Below are positions 21,821 to 31,685 of a stretch of 64,000 nt of DNA, piece by piece. The notes under the pieces were generated by a model, which was not told where the DNA came from, did no database searches, and saw nothing but the letters and a program-made list of their open reading frames with translations. The translations under genes were made by a program, and so were the position numbers. This DNA comes from Planktomarina sp. (GTDB taxonomy: Bacteria > Pseudomonadota > Alphaproteobacteria > Rhodobacterales > Rhodobacteraceae), in the NCBI GenBank assembly GCA_016780825.1, contig JADHLF010000001.1, forward strand, positions 48,286 to 112,285, written 5' to 3'. Each line of letters opens with the position of its first letter. The stretch's first letter is position 1.

Positions 21821-21889
21821 AATTTTCCATGCGCTTCGGAGCAGGCGTCAGTCCTGGATCATGGGGCGATAGGCCTTGTTCAGGTCCCA

Positions 21890-22810
21890 TTAGCCCTGCA
21901 CGCGAATATGCGCTGCGCCGGCTTCAACCGGCGGCAAGCCGCGCCGATCTGATAGCCAAGACAGTGTTTTTGACAGGCGATCTTTGAGGGGCACATCTAG
22001 GACATGATCAAATGCGGTCATCATATGCGGAGGGGTTTGTGGGGCGAGTTTGCTGAGGTCACCGCGCGCCACCTGGCCAATAAGATCCTGCATTTGCCGA
22101 TCTGTGAGCCAATAGGGCGTTCCGATATTAACCCGCGAGGGGGACCTGGCGCCAACCCCCTGCGCCAGCATCGAATAGGCCAAATCCAACACGCTCACCC
22201 AATTTTTGGCCTCGAGACCATGGGACTCTTGACCCGCATTCAAATCCTGCCAAAGACGCTCAATCTCATTGCAGAACCTTTGGCCGGGACCAAAGATTTG
22301 ACCCGCATGGAATTGGGTGACCGAGATGCCTGTGTCTCGGCCCCAATTGGCAACCATATCCTGAGCAATCAACACCGTATCCTGGACGTAAGAGGGGTCT
22401 TTAGGCAGATCCGCCTGGGCCGCGCAGAGCTGCACAAATCTTGCCTCATCGCGCATATTATGGGCCGTCCAAAACTCTTGTAAGAGCTCCAACACTATGG
22501 CCGTGCCGGTGACATTTGTAGAGAGGCACCGTTCCTCACCACCCAAGGGCCAGGCTTGGAGCGTTTCGACAGCACAATGGAACACCAATTGGGGTCGGGC
22601 GACCTGGATCAGTTTTTTGAGTTTATTGCGATCACTAATATCGCCCATCACCAATTGGTAATTGTCAGCTTCCTCAAGATCCCAAATATCCTCAAGACTT
22701 GCGGCTGCTGTTAGGGCGTCATAATTGGTCACGAAGTGGCCCTCACTCACCGCACGGCGCACCACAACCGATCCAATGAATCCAGCGCCACCCGTCACCA
22801 ATATTTGCAT
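21890..22810 (-). CDS. NAD-dependent epimerase-like protein with eroded active site
   Basis: Extended SDR (306 aa) related to dTDP-glucose dehydratase/UDP-glucose epimerase. The N-terminal cofactor loop is intact (VTGGAGFIG, 5-13), but the YxxxK catalytic pair is not: Tyr141 is followed by Thr145 where Lys is expected (SYVQDTVLIAQ), and the usual Ser/Thr before it is in a diverged CAAQADL stretch. It may therefore be a nucleotide-binding, non-catalytic protein, or may act on something else. A glycosyltransferase follows upstream on the same strand, suggesting a surface glycan role. Confidence 0.7.
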   Translation of the reverse strand: MQILVTGGAGFIGSVVVRRAVSEGHFVTNYDALTAAASLEDIWDLEEADNYQLVMGDISDRNKLKKLIQVARPQLVFHCAVETLQAWPLGGEERCLSTNVTGTAIVLELLQEFWTAHNMRDEARFVQLCAAQADLPKDPSYVQDTVLIAQDMVANWGRDTGISVTQFHAGQIFGPGQRFCNEIERLWQDLNAGQESHGLEAKNWVSVLDLAYSMLAQGVGARSPSRVNIGTPYWLTDRQMQDLIGQVARGDLSKLAPQTPPHMMTAFDHVLDVPLKDRLSKTLSWLSDRRGLPPVEAGAAHIRVQG

Positions 22811-22913
22811 TTCTGCCCCCGCAGTTTGCTTCCAATAAGGCAGTTATTGCATCAAATTATTTATATCTGGTGAAGATGACGCATAATTTTGCAGAAAATC
22901 GCGCTGTGAAGGA

Positions 22914-23963
22914 TTATTCTTGGTACTGTAATTTTTGGTAAAGCTGGAACATGTTACGGGCTTTGTCATCTGTTAGGATACGCCCCTCTGCGGCCAATAG
23001 AATATTGCAATACAAGTTATAGCCTTGGGGTTGCGCCAGAATGTGCTCGATACGTTTTTGATGATGGGCCACACCGGCCTGATGGGCCCGCGCAACATCC
23101 TTGAGCGCCATCAGCCGTTGCATTTCACAGATCCGCGCGGGTTTGCTGCGGTCTATTGACGAATTGTGTTCTGTATTAAAGTTGCGCTGCACCCAATAGG
23201 ATAAATCAATTGGCTTACTGGATCGATTGGGTAAGCCGCGCTCTTGTTTCATCAAAAAACTCTGGGCCGACCGCAAAGAATAGTGATGGCATTCAACCGT
23301 CCGAGTGCCCCGTGTCATATCAATCAAAGACATGCGTTGGGGCATTTGCCCGAGCAATTTAACGTTGTGCTGGACATCAAAAGCAGACCAATAGGGAGGC
23401 GGATGCTTCGCTGGATCTTTTTGCTTCGGACGGTGCACACCAAACCCGTTGAATGGACCGGCAGGTTTGAAAAGTGTTTTGAAGAATGTCGAAGCAATCG
23501 GGAAAATTGCATCGGCTGGGATCGCCTGTTGAAATTGCTCTGTCACCGGTCGATCTTCAAAGGCGTCCACTCCCGCATTGCCGAACAATCGCCATGGTAG
23601 CACAATGGCCTCGGTTTCGGGCGGCACAGCTGCGATGAGGTCATGCAAGCTGCCCTCGCCCAGATGCACATTTATAAATTCATCGATATCACAGGCCACG
23701 GCCCAGTCGCATAACTTGCGCAAAGGATGCTTCCAAGCAGCTTTAAGCGGTTGCCATTGCGGGCTTGTCCCCTTCGGCACCTGCTGCACGATGTGATGGA
23801 GCGCGCCATGTTTGGCCAATACGGCCAGCAGCGCATCAGTGCCGTCATCGCAATCATTGGTATAGACCAGCAGATCCGTCACCCCGATCGCCCGCATATG
23901 CGCCACCCATTCCACGATAAAGGGCGCCTCGTTTCGCAGGGTGGTCACCGCAAGAATACGCAT
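22914..23963 (-). CDS. Glycosyltransferase family 2 protein
   Basis: Predicted cytoplasmic glycosyltransferase (349 aa) of the Glyco_tranf_2_4 type. It opens with VTTLRNEAPFIVEWVAHMRA and carries the metal/nucleotide-binding CDIDEF (Asp92, Asp94, Glu95). FNGFGVHRPK and CHHYSLRSAQSFLMKQERG in the C-terminal half are commonly seen in marine alphaproteobacterial members. The start at 23963 (MRILAVTTL) is preferred over a longer frame to 24014. The acceptor and sugar are unknown. It is followed by the epimerase-like gene after 103 bp of AT-rich sequence. Confidence 0.85.
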   Translation of the reverse strand: MRILAVTTLRNEAPFIVEWVAHMRAIGVTDLLVYTNDCDDGTDALLAVLAKHGALHHIVQQVPKGTSPQWQPLKAAWKHPLRKLCDWAVACDIDEFINVHLGEGSLHDLIAAVPPETEAIVLPWRLFGNAGVDAFEDRPVTEQFQQAIPADAIFPIASTFFKTLFKPAGPFNGFGVHRPKQKDPAKHPPPYWSAFDVQHNVKLLGQMPQRMSLIDMTRGTRTVECHHYSLRSAQSFLMKQERGLPNRSSKPIDLSYWVQRNFNTEHNSSIDRSKPARICEMQRLMALKDVARAHQAGVAHHQKRIEHILAQPQGYNLYCNILLAAEGRILTDDKARNMFQLYQKLQYQE

Positions 23964-24101
23964 AAAATAACTTTCTAAAAATCCTAATTTTGCGCATTTT
24001 TTTGCGAATTTCAATCACAGAGCGCTTTTTTTACCAAAACCAACTCTGCCCTCTTTGCTCTGGCGACGGATTGTGCCAAGTTGATGAAAAAAGGAGGAAA
24101 T

Positions 24102-25763
24102 ATGGAGGCAGATTTTGTCATAATCGGATCGGGTTCGGCCGGTTCAGCCATGGCGGCGCGGCTATCCGAGGATGGCCAACATTCCGTGATCGTTCTCGAA
24201 TATGGCGGCAGTGATGCGGGGCCCTTTATTCAAATGCCCGGCGCGCTCTCCTATCCAATGAATATGCCCCTCTATGATTGGGGCTATCGCTCTGAACCGG
24301 AGCCACATTTGGGCGGGCGGCAATTGGCCTGTCCCCGCGGCAAGGTGATCGGTGGCTCCTCCTCCATCAATGGTATGGTCTATGTGCGTGGTCATGCTGC
24401 GGATTACGACCATTGGGCAGAAAGCGGCGCGGAAGGGTGGTCCTACGCAGATGTGCTGCCCTATTTTTTGCGCATGGAAAGTTGGCACGAGAGCGGCCAG
24501 GGCGGCGATGCCGATTGGCGCGGCAAAAACGGACCGCTGCATATCACCCGCGGCAAGCGCGACATCCCGCTGCATCAAGCCTTCGTGGAGGCCGGCCGCC
24601 AGGCGGGATTCGAAGTCACCCAAGACTACAACGGCGCGCAGCAGGAGGGGTTTTGCGCAATGGAGCAAACCGTCTGGCGCGGGAGGCGCTGGTCGGCGGC
24701 CAATGCCTACCTCAAGCCGGCCTTAAAGCGCCCCAATCTGACATTGCACAAATGCCTCGCGCGCCGCATTGTCCTGAAGGAAGGTCGCGCCACTGGCGTG
24801 GAAGTGTCAAAAGGGCAAAACATCTCAGTGATCCGCGCCCGCCGCGAAGTGATTGTCGCCGCCTCCGCGATCAACTCTCCCAAACTCCTGCTGCTTTCAG
24901 GCATAGGCCCCGCCGCGCAGCTGACGCAGATGGGGATTGAGGTACAGGCTGACCGACCCGGCGTGGGGCAAAATCTTCAAGATCACCTAGAGCTCTACAT
25001 CCAGCAGGCCTGCCTACAGCCCATCACGCTATACAAATATTGGAATTTCTTTGGCAAACTGCGCGTGGGCTTGGAATGGATATTCAACAAATCCGGCCCC
25101 GGTGCGTCGAATGCCTTTGAATCTTGTGCCTTTGTGCGCTCTGCGCCGGGTGTGCGCTATCCCGATATTCAATATCATTTCTTACCGATCGCGGTGCGCT
25201 ATGATGGGCGCGCCGCCTCCGAAGGCCACGGATTCCAAGCCCATGTCGGGCCCATGCGCTCTGCCTCGCGTGGGGCGGTGACGCTGCGCTCGAGTGACCC
25301 AAACGACGATCCAAAGATCCTATTCAATTATATGTCCGATCCGCAGGATTGGAGTGATTTTCGCCATTGCATCCGCTTGACCCGCGAGATTTTTGGCCAA
25401 TCGGCCTTTGACCCATTTCGCGGCAAGGAAATTCAACCGGGGGCATCGGTGCAAAGCGACGCCGAGCTTGACGGGTTCATCCGCGAGCATGTGGAAAGTG
25501 CCTACCATCCCTGCGGCACCTGCAAAATGGGTCGCACAGAGGACCCTATGGCCGTGGTGGATTCCGAATGCCGGGTGATTGGGGTCGATGCGCTGCGCGT
25601 GGTTGACAGCTCCATCTTCCCAAGAATCCCCAATGGAAACCTGAACGGGCCATCGATTATGGTGGGCGAAAAAGGCGCCGATCACATCCTAGGCAAGCAA
25701 CCGCTGCCCAAAGACAACAGAGCCGCTTGGATCAATCCAAGATGGGAAAGCTCCGACAGATAG
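24102..25763 (+). CDS. betA: Choline dehydrogenase (GMC flavoprotein)
   Basis: GMC-family FAD enzyme (553 aa) oxidising choline to betaine aldehyde. FAD motif GSGSAG at 9-14, GMC signatures [18 protein letters not shown] and [14 protein letters not shown], and active-site His469 ([10 protein letters not shown]). It aligns along its length with E. coli BetA from memory, including [12 protein letters not shown] and [11 protein letters not shown]. The ATG at 24102 follows a perfect AAGGAGG (24091-24097), favouring it over 24081. No betB, betI or betT is adjacent, so regulation is unclear. Confidence 0.88.
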   Translation: MEADFVIIGSGSAGSAMAARLSEDGQHSVIVLEYGGSDAGPFIQMPGALSYPMNMPLYDWGYRSEPEPHLGGRQLACPRGKVIGGSSSINGMVYVRGHAADYDHWAESGAEGWSYADVLPYFLRMESWHESGQGGDADWRGKNGPLHITRGKRDIPLHQAFVEAGRQAGFEVTQDYNGAQQEGFCAMEQTVWRGRRWSAANAYLKPALKRPNLTLHKCLARRIVLKEGRATGVEVSKGQNISVIRARREVIVAASAINSPKLLLLSGIGPAAQLTQMGIEVQADRPGVGQNLQDHLELYIQQACLQPITLYKYWNFFGKLRVGLEWIFNKSGPGASNAFESCAFVRSAPGVRYPDIQYHFLPIAVRYDGRAASEGHGFQAHVGPMRSASRGAVTLRSSDPNDDPKILFNYMSDPQDWSDFRHCIRLTREIFGQSAFDPFRGKEIQPGASVQSDAELDGFIREHVESAYHPCGTCKMGRTEDPMAVVDSECRVIGVDALRVVDSSIFPRIPNGNLNGPSIMVGEKGADHILGKQPLPKDNRAAWINPRWESSDR

Positions 25764-26154
25764 ACCGGGGGCCAGGCAGGAGGGCCGGACTTGCACGTCC
25801 CGCGGGCGCTCCCCCATAGGGCCTCTGCATAACGCCATTTCAACACGAAATGAGGGCAACGCCTGCCTGGGCGGGCAACGCCGTCTTCCCCAGGCAGGCA
25901 CTGTCCTCCTTTGTCACTCAACCCGCCTTCATGGCTACAGCAGTCAACCCAGCTGCCGAAGATCCCAAGCGCAGTGGCTTCTGTTAGGCTGTGCTATTCA
26001 AATTGGGTGCCATCCAGACTCGCAAATATGTATTGACTAAAATTTCAATATAAACAGATATTTGGATCGATTTGTGAGTCGAGCAACAATCGATAATATG
26101 ACGGCCTGCCACGAGGGCTGAGGCCATTTGCCTTCGAAAGAACCAAACACTCAA
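25764..26154. other. Non-coding stretch with repeat copy 2 and AT-rich tail
   Basis: This 391-bp gap holds a dispersed repeat copy (25822-25899) in its first half. The second half (from about 25985) drops sharply in G+C relative to the neighbours and leads into the DUF2513 gene. An extra CCAGGCAGG near 25773 echoes the hairpin arm of the repeat. Nothing else recognisable was seen. Confidence 0.6.
25822..25899. repeat. Dispersed intergenic repeat, copy 2 (left + hairpin modules)
   Basis: Left module 25824-25859 matches the copies at 15628 and 56593; within it CATTTC-AACAC-GAAATG is a small perfect hairpin. It continues into an 11-bp perfect inverted repeat, GCCTGCCTGGG (25861-25871) and CCCAGGCAGGC (25889-25899), with a 17-nt loop. 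The right module seen in the other two copies is absent. It lies 58 bp after the betA stop. Confidence 0.75.
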
Positions 26155-26505
26155 ATGAAACGTGATAATGATTTTATACGCCAACTGCTTCTAGAATGCG
26201 AACAAAGTGATGATATCCATCTGGTGGCGCTGGTTATCATAGCCCCTTCGAACGACGAACTCAAGCGTTACCACCATGTACAGCTGCTCTGCGATGCTGG
26301 CTATTTTACACCTTTCGGTGAACACTCGTATCGTATGACCAATCAAGGGTATGATTATCTAGAAGCCATCAAGAACGAAACCGTATGGGCTAAAACCAAA
26401 GAAGAGGTGACCAAGCTTGGCGGCGCAACCTTAGACATGATCAAAGACATCGCTGTGACCTTCTTAAAGCGGGAATTGGCAGAGAAACTCGGCATCAGCC
26501 TATAG
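26155..26505 (+). CDS. DUF2513 family protein
   Basis: Small protein (116 aa) with the DUF2513 pattern: MKRDNDFIRQLLLECE at the start, HHVQLLCDAGYFT in the middle, YRMTNQGYDYLEAIKNETVW, and a C-terminal helix. The middle part looks like a winged-helix DNA-binding fold; family members are common in prophages and accessory islands, function unknown. Codon use and base composition are AT-richer than the neighbours, consistent with acquisition. The start at 26155 is inferred from family match; no good ribosome site is visible. It stands alone. Confidence 0.75.
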   Translation: MKRDNDFIRQLLLECEQSDDIHLVALVIIAPSNDELKRYHHVQLLCDAGYFTPFGEHSYRMTNQGYDYLEAIKNETVWAKTKEEVTKLGGATLDMIKDIAVTFLKRELAEKLGISL

Positions 26506-26562
26506 CGTCTGGGTCACCCACCAGACACGCGCTTCCATTATGTCTGCGCGTGGGTGACGCTA
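26503..26562. repeat. Complex inverted repeat after DUF2513
   Basis: Outer arms TAGCGTC (26503-26509) and GACGCTA (26556-26562) enclose a second pairing option, GTCTGG (26507-26512) with CCAGAC (26521-26526), plus GTGGGTGAC pairing back to GTCACCCAC. Two mutually exclusive folds are possible. It begins at the DUF2513 stop. No T tract follows, so it is not a standard terminator; it could be a terminator remnant, recombination site or element end. Confidence 0.5.
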
Positions 26563-26612
26563 TGCAGCGGTCTCAGCTGTTTATATAGGCATAAGGCCAA
26601 TCGCAAAACCCG

Positions 26613-27257
26613 CTAGGAGACGATCTTAGCCAGCGTAGCGGCGCGAAGATCTGACTCGCTGACGCCCTCTGCGGTTTCCACAATCGCTAATCCGCCCTCA
26701 ACCACATCCAGCACCCCAAGATTGGTGATGATGCGATCCACAACGCCAGCGCCCGTGAGCGGCAGGCTACAGGCAGGCAGAACTTTGCTTTCGCCCTTCT
26801 TATTGGTGTGATCCATGACCACGACAACCCGGCCGACGCCGGCAACAAGATCCATGGCGCCACCCATACCTTTGACCAACTTGCCGGGGATCATCCAATT
26901 GGCCAAATCACCATTCTGGGCAACTTCCATGGCGCCCAGGATTGCCATGGCAATCTTGCCGCCGCGAATCATTCCAAAGGAGGTTGCGCTGTCAAAATAA
27001 GCGGTTTGCGGCAATTCGGTAATCGTTTGCTTGCCTGCGTTGATCAGATCAGGATCCACCTCATCCTCGGTTGGAAAGGGCCCCATGCCGAGCATGCCGT
27101 TTTCCGATTGCAAGGTCACCTCAACCCCCTCGGGGATATAGTTGGACACAAGCGTTGGAATACCAATGCCCAGATTCACATAGGTGCCATCTTCCAACTC
27201 TTGCGCGGCCCGCGCTGCCATTTGGTTACGGTCCCAGCCTTTTGTCTCCGTGGCCAT
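26613..27257 (-). CDS. 3-oxoacid CoA-transferase subunit B
   Basis: Beta subunit (214 aa) of a succinyl-CoA:3-ketoacid (or acetate:acetoacetate) CoA-transferase. The catalytic Glu52 lies in [12 protein letters not shown], where it forms the CoA thioester; [14 protein letters not shown] and [13 protein letters not shown] are family signatures. It activates or releases 3-oxoacids such as acetoacetate or 3-oxoadipate. The start shares one base with the stop of subunit A (TAATG). The exact acyl substrate cannot be told from the sequence. Confidence 0.94.
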   Translation of the reverse strand: MATETKGWDRNQMAARAAQELEDGTYVNLGIGIPTLVSNYIPEGVEVTLQSENGMLGMGPFPTEDEVDPDLINAGKQTITELPQTAYFDSATSFGMIRGGKIAMAILGAMEVAQNGDLANWMIPGKLVKGMGGAMDLVAGVGRVVVVMDHTNKKGESKVLPACSLPLTGAGVVDRIITNLGVLDVVEGGLAIVETAEGVSESDLRAATLAKIVS

Positions 27258-27952
27258 TATACTGCCCTCACTGTACGTTGTTCGATCCGTTTCTCATGGC
27301 TGCCTTGGATAAGCCGGTGCACATAGATGCCGGGCAGGTGAATGTGATCGGGATCCAAGCTGCCTGTGGGGACAATCTCCTCGACCTCCGCAATGCAGAC
27401 CTTACCACACATGGCTGCCGGCGGGTTAAAGTTCCGCGCCGTCTTGCGGAAAATCAAATTGCCCGTCTCATCGGCCTTCCATGCTTTCACAATCGACAGA
27501 TCTGCAAAGAGCCCGGTTTCGAGAATATAGGTCTCGCCATTAAACTCTTTATGCTCTTTGCCCTCAGCAATCACCGTGCCCACGCCGGTCTTGGTATAAA
27601 ACCCCGGAATACCACAGCCCGCAGCACGCATCCGCTCGGCCAAAGTGCCCTGCGGGTTGAATTCAAGCTCCAGCTCACCTGAAAGATATTGCTTCATAAA
27701 TGTGTCATTCTCGCCCACATAGGAGGAGATCATCTTTTTCACCTGCCGGGTTTGAAGCAAAATGCCAATGCCAAAATCATCCACACCGGCATTGTTCGAC
27801 GCAAAGGTCAAATCCTTGGTGCCCGCGTCTCGAATCGCAGCCAATAGGTTTTCTGGCAAACCACACAGACCAAAGCCCCCGGCAGCAATAAACATCCCGT
27901 CAAACAACAGCCCTTCGAGAGCCTCGCTGGCGGATCCATAGAGTTTTTTCAT
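27257..27952 (-). CDS. 3-oxoacid CoA-transferase subunit A
   Basis: Alpha subunit (231 aa) of the same transferase, with [18 protein letters not shown] near the N-terminus and [25 protein letters not shown] in mid-protein, both characteristic of the ScoA/AtoD family. It is transcribed first and coupled to subunit B. The pair could serve acetoacetate metabolism or, in principle, 3-oxoadipate activation downstream of aromatic catabolism, but it lies 30 kb from the box genes. Confidence 0.94.
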   Translation of the reverse strand: MKKLYGSASEALEGLLFDGMFIAAGGFGLCGLPENLLAAIRDAGTKDLTFASNNAGVDDFGIGILLQTRQVKKMISSYVGENDTFMKQYLSGELELEFNPQGTLAERMRAAGCGIPGFYTKTGVGTVIAEGKEHKEFNGETYILETGLFADLSIVKAWKADETGNLIFRKTARNFNPPAAMCGKVCIAEVEEIVPTGSLDPDHIHLPGIYVHRLIQGSHEKRIEQRTVRAV

Positions 27953-28205
27953 GAGCAGACCGTCCTCTTCGTTCCATTGACCTCAAAGACCACTGAATAA
28001 ACTAAGGGTCAAGACTTCGCCGCCGTTTTACGCAAAATCCGCCGCCAAGCAATTGCGCACTGTCTTGTTGCGGGATGTCCAAAAGCCGGGCCAGCTGCGA
28101 TCATGCCCCGCACGTTGATCGCCCCCAAACGAGCGGCGGACGGGGCGCATGGGCAAGCCATGGTCTGGCCCCCCGGGGTCGCAGCGCCTGTCTTGGGGGC
28201 TGTCG

Positions 28206-29312
28206 TCACAAAAACGGCATATCCACCAGTTTTGCTGAAACCTTGCGACCGCCCGAGCGGGACAGGGTTACCGTGACGCCGATTGTGCAGCTGCGTGAGA
28301 TCAACGCGTAGCCAATGTTTTTGCTCATCCGCGGCGACCAAACACAATTGGTCATATCGCCGACCTTCTGCCCATCTACGGTAATGTCTTCCCAGTGGAA
28401 GCTCAAAGGATCGGGCGTGTCGCCCTCCAAGACCAAACCAAGCTGATGACGCTTGGGACCTTCGGCATGGATGCGACGCAGCGCTTGAATGCCGATGACA
28501 TCGTCGGGGACATCCAGGTCAATATAATTGCCCAAACGCACCTCAAAGGGATTGGTGGTGTCGTCGCTGTCAGAGCCACAGCTCACCAACCCGCTTTCCG
28601 TCCGCTCAGGGGAGGTTGGCCCACCATTGCCAATGCCAAAAGGCGCGCCGGCCTCTTTGACGATGTTCCACAGCTCATCGCCGCGCGTTCCATCGCGCAG
28701 ATAAATCTCAAACCCACCCTGTTTGGACCAGCCCGAGCGCTGCACGGCAACAGGAATTCCGTTGATTTCCGTTTCTGAGAACCAAAAATACTTCAGATCA
28801 TGCACCCAGTCGCCAAATATAGATGACAACACCGCGCCCGCTTTTGGCCCCTGGACCGCCAAGGGCGAGACATCCGGTTCCGAAATTTTTACATCGAGCC
28901 CACGCTCTGCCGCAATCGCGCGCGCCCAGAACCAAATATCACTATCCGCAATCGAGAACCAAAACAGGTCTTCGCGCAGCTTCAGCAGGATTGGGTCATT
29001 GATCAAAATACCGTCGTGATTGCAAAGCGGCACATATTTGCCCTGCCCGATCTTGCATTTTGACAAATCGCGCGGGCTCAGGATCTGCGCCAATTTGGCA
29101 GCATCGGGCCCTTCGAGCTGGACCTGCCGCTCCGCGCCCACATCCCACATGACCACCCCATTCAAAAGATCCCAATATTCCTTCTGCTTATCGCCAAAAC
29201 TCGCCGGCAAAATCATCCGGTTGTAGATCGATGCATCGGTACAGCCCTCGGCGACCACCGAATTAAAGAATGGAGATGGGCGCAAACGCGCTGTGGCATG
29301 TACCTGAAACAT
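28206..29312 (-). CDS. DmdA-like THF-dependent demethylase (GcvT family)
   Basis: GcvT-fold protein (368 aa) resembling DMSP demethylase DmdA, which moves a methyl group from dimethylsulfoniopropionate to tetrahydrofolate. Shared landmarks: IYNRMILPASF, WDVGAERQVQLEGPDA, LSPRDLSKCKIG, SIADSDIWFWA, SPLAVQGPKA, QRSGWSKQGGFEIYL (Glu202 and Tyr204 lie in this folate-side segment) and ERTESGLVS. Other stretches, such as EYWDLLNGVVMW, differ from the SAR11 and Ruegeria enzymes as I remember them, so it may be a related demethylase with another substrate. It is 253 bp from the CoA-transferase pair. Confidence 0.7.
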   Translation of the reverse strand: MFQVHATARLRPSPFFNSVVAEGCTDASIYNRMILPASFGDKQKEYWDLLNGVVMWDVGAERQVQLEGPDAAKLAQILSPRDLSKCKIGQGKYVPLCNHDGILINDPILLKLREDLFWFSIADSDIWFWARAIAAERGLDVKISEPDVSPLAVQGPKAGAVLSSIFGDWVHDLKYFWFSETEINGIPVAVQRSGWSKQGGFEIYLRDGTRGDELWNIVKEAGAPFGIGNGGPTSPERTESGLVSCGSDSDDTTNPFEVRLGNYIDLDVPDDVIGIQALRRIHAEGPKRHQLGLVLEGDTPDPLSFHWEDITVDGQKVGDMTNCVWSPRMSKNIGYALISRSCTIGVTVTLSRSGGRKVSAKLVDMPFL

Positions 29313-29585
29313 TTTTAAGCTCCTAATCTGACGCTAAAATGCGCTTTAGTGCAGGCAAGCCCCGTCTGGCAATCCCCTGAATTGCCCCTGCGATATGACC
29401 TTGCGTCATCATTTTTGCCAGAAAATTAAACCAGAGCAACTGAGGCGGGTGGATTGCGCAATATCACCCATAATTGGCGCGGCAGAGCGCGGCTGGATCG
29501 AGTTACGGCTTTGTTACAATAATGGCTCCAAATGCCTTCCCCTGCTGGCGCATTCTGCTAACCTGCGCGCAAGTGGGAGGATCAA

Positions 29586-31685
29586 ATGCAAAAGCAAGCT
29601 GTGCGCCTGGGCGTGGATATCGGCGGGACCTTTACGGATGTCGTTTTGGAGCGCGGCGGCGCCCTCTTTTCCACCAAAGTCTTAACCACCTATCACGCTC
29701 CAGAGGAGGCAATTGTCGATGGCATGGCCCGCGTTTGCGCGCAGGCGCAAATCGATCCGGCCGAGATCACCCAGATCATTCATGGCACAACGCTTGCCAC
29801 AAATGCGCTGATCGAGCGCCGCGGTGCCAAAACCGCTTTGATTACCACCGAGGGCTTCCGCGATGTCATTGAGATGCGCACCGAGAGCCGCTTTGAACAA
29901 TATGACCTCAACCTCACCCTGCCCCCGCCACTTCTGCCGCGCAATTTTCGCTATACAATCACTGAGCGTATGCAGGCAGACGGCCAAGTGCTCAAACCGA
30001 TCAACCGCGCTGAGATTGAAGCCCTGGTCGCGGAGATTAAACAGGCGGGCTTTGAGAGCATCGCCGTTGGATTTCTACATTCCTACGTCAATGACGCCCA
30101 TGAGCGCCTTGTGGCGGAGGTTGTTGCTGAGCAAATGCCCGGCGCCATGCTGTCGCTGTCTTGCGAGGTGAGCCCACAGATGCGCGAGTATGAGCGCTTC
30201 AACACCACCATCGCCAATGCCTATATCAAACCCTTGATGAAAACCTATTTGGGCCGCCTCAAAGGGCGTTTGAACCCCGAAGGGGCCCTATGTCCAATCT
30301 TTTTGATGCACTCCGGCGGAGGGATTATCAGCCTGGCGAATGCCGCTGAATTTCCGGTACGCCTGGTCGAATCCGGCCCGGCCGGCGGGGCGGTTTTTGC
30401 CGCCCATATCGCCGCGCGTCACAAGCTTGATAAGGTACTCTCCTTCGACATGGGCGGCACGACGGCGAAGATTTGCCTCATCAAAGACCAAACGCCCAAA
30501 ACCGCCCGTGTCTTCGAAGTCGCGCGCAGCTACCGGTTCAAAAAAGGCTCCGGCATGCCCATTTCCATACCTGTGATAGATATGGTCGAGATCGGCGCCG
30601 GTGGCGGCTCTTTGGCCCATGTCGACAGCCTGCGGCAAATCAGAGTTGGGCCAGAAAGCGCAGGCTCCGAGCCGGGCCCGGCCTGCTATGGCCGAGGTGG
30701 CACCCGCCCATCGGTGACCGATGCCGATTTGCTCCTGGGACGGCTGGATCCGGACAAGTTTGCCGGCGGGCGCATCACGCTGAAGCCCGCGGCGAGCGCA
30801 GCCGCGCTTGAGGCACATTTGGGCGATACGCTTGATATGGACAGCCAAACCGCCGCCTTCGGCCTCTCTGAGGTTGTGGATGAAAATATGGCCAATGCCG
30901 CACGGGTGCATGCCGTGGAAAACGGCGAAGACCTCAGCGAATATACGATGATCGCCTTTGGCGGCGCGGCCCCTTTGCACGCGGGGCGGCTCTGCGAGAA
31001 ATTGGGCATCGACCGTCTCCTCGTGCCCAGCGGCGCCGGGGTGGGATCTGCGATTGGCTTTCTGCGCGCCCCTTTCAGCTTTGAAGCCACACGCAGCCAT
31101 TTCATGCGATTGGCTGACTTTAGAACCGAGGCCGCGACGGGCTTGCTGGTGGAATTGAACGAGGAGGCCAGGGCCTTTGTGCGCAGCTGTGACGCACATG
31201 CCGAAATTTACGCGCAATACAAAGTCTATATGCGCTATTCGGGCCAGGGATGGGAAATACCCGTGCCATTTGATGCCGCCCTGGCGCAGTCTCCCGATGC
31301 CGCAAAGTTTGAAGCGCTGTTTGAGCGCGAATACCAAACCCTCTTTGGCCGCAGCGTCGCAGGTATGGACATTGAGATCACGGTTTGGTCCGTCAATGCC
31401 ACCACCGCCGCCGCCCCGGCCACACCCCTGCCGCCCCAGCCGGAGGGTCAACGCTTGATGGCCACCCATTGCCGCAGCCTATTTGATGCGGCATCGGCGC
31501 AAATGACCGAGGCGGCACAATGGCGCCGCGCGGATATGGCCATCGGCGCAGAGCTGGACGGGCCTGCGGTGATTGAAGAAGAGGAAACCACCATCATCGT
31601 GCCCAAATCCCGCCGGGCGCGGGCGCTGAGTGATGGCTGTATTGAACTGACCACGCGCCCGGCACAAAAAGGAGCGGCGCAATGA
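29586..31685 (+). CDS. Hydantoinase/oxoprolinase family protein, subunit A
   Basis: ATP-binding subunit (699 aa) of the HyuA/5-oxoprolinase/acetone carboxylase beta family. It starts GVDIGGTFTDVVLERGG, the actin-like phosphate loop, with HGTTLATNALIER and FDMGGTTAKICLIK further on and FGGAAPLHAGRLCEKLGI near the C-terminal third. GGGAGG precedes the ATG. Members hydrolyse cyclic imides or amides, such as N-methylhydantoin or 5-oxoproline, with ATP; the substrate here is unknown. It overlaps the next gene by ATGA, and it opens a five-gene operon. Confidence 0.93.
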   Translation: MQKQAVRLGVDIGGTFTDVVLERGGALFSTKVLTTYHAPEEAIVDGMARVCAQAQIDPAEITQIIHGTTLATNALIERRGAKTALITTEGFRDVIEMRTESRFEQYDLNLTLPPPLLPRNFRYTITERMQADGQVLKPINRAEIEALVAEIKQAGFESIAVGFLHSYVNDAHERLVAEVVAEQMPGAMLSLSCEVSPQMREYERFNTTIANAYIKPLMKTYLGRLKGRLNPEGALCPIFLMHSGGGIISLANAAEFPVRLVESGPAGGAVFAAHIAARHKLDKVLSFDMGGTTAKICLIKDQTPKTARVFEVARSYRFKKGSGMPISIPVIDMVEIGAGGGSLAHVDSLRQIRVGPESAGSEPGPACYGRGGTRPSVTDADLLLGRLDPDKFAGGRITLKPAASAAALEAHLGDTLDMDSQTAAFGLSEVVDENMANAARVHAVENGEDLSEYTMIAFGGAAPLHAGRLCEKLGIDRLLVPSGAGVGSAIGFLRAPFSFEATRSHFMRLADFRTEAATGLLVELNEEARAFVRSCDAHAEIYAQYKVYMRYSGQGWEIPVPFDAALAQSPDAAKFEALFEREYQTLFGRSVAGMDIEITVWSVNATTAAAPATPLPPQPEGQRLMATHCRSLFDAASAQMTEAAQWRRADMAIGAELDGPAVIEEEETTIIVPKSRRARALSDGCIELTTRPAQKGAAQ

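Noticed and set aside
26503..26562. Integron attC site
   Set aside because: The inverted repeat lacks the RYYYAAC/GTTRRRY core sites, and no integrase or cassette array is nearby.
30288..31469. Long minus-strand open frame (393 codons) opposite the hydantoinase A gene
   Set aside because: It lacks any recognisable motif, has low-complexity Gly/Arg-rich composition, and mirrors the codon structure of a clearly real gene on the plus strand.
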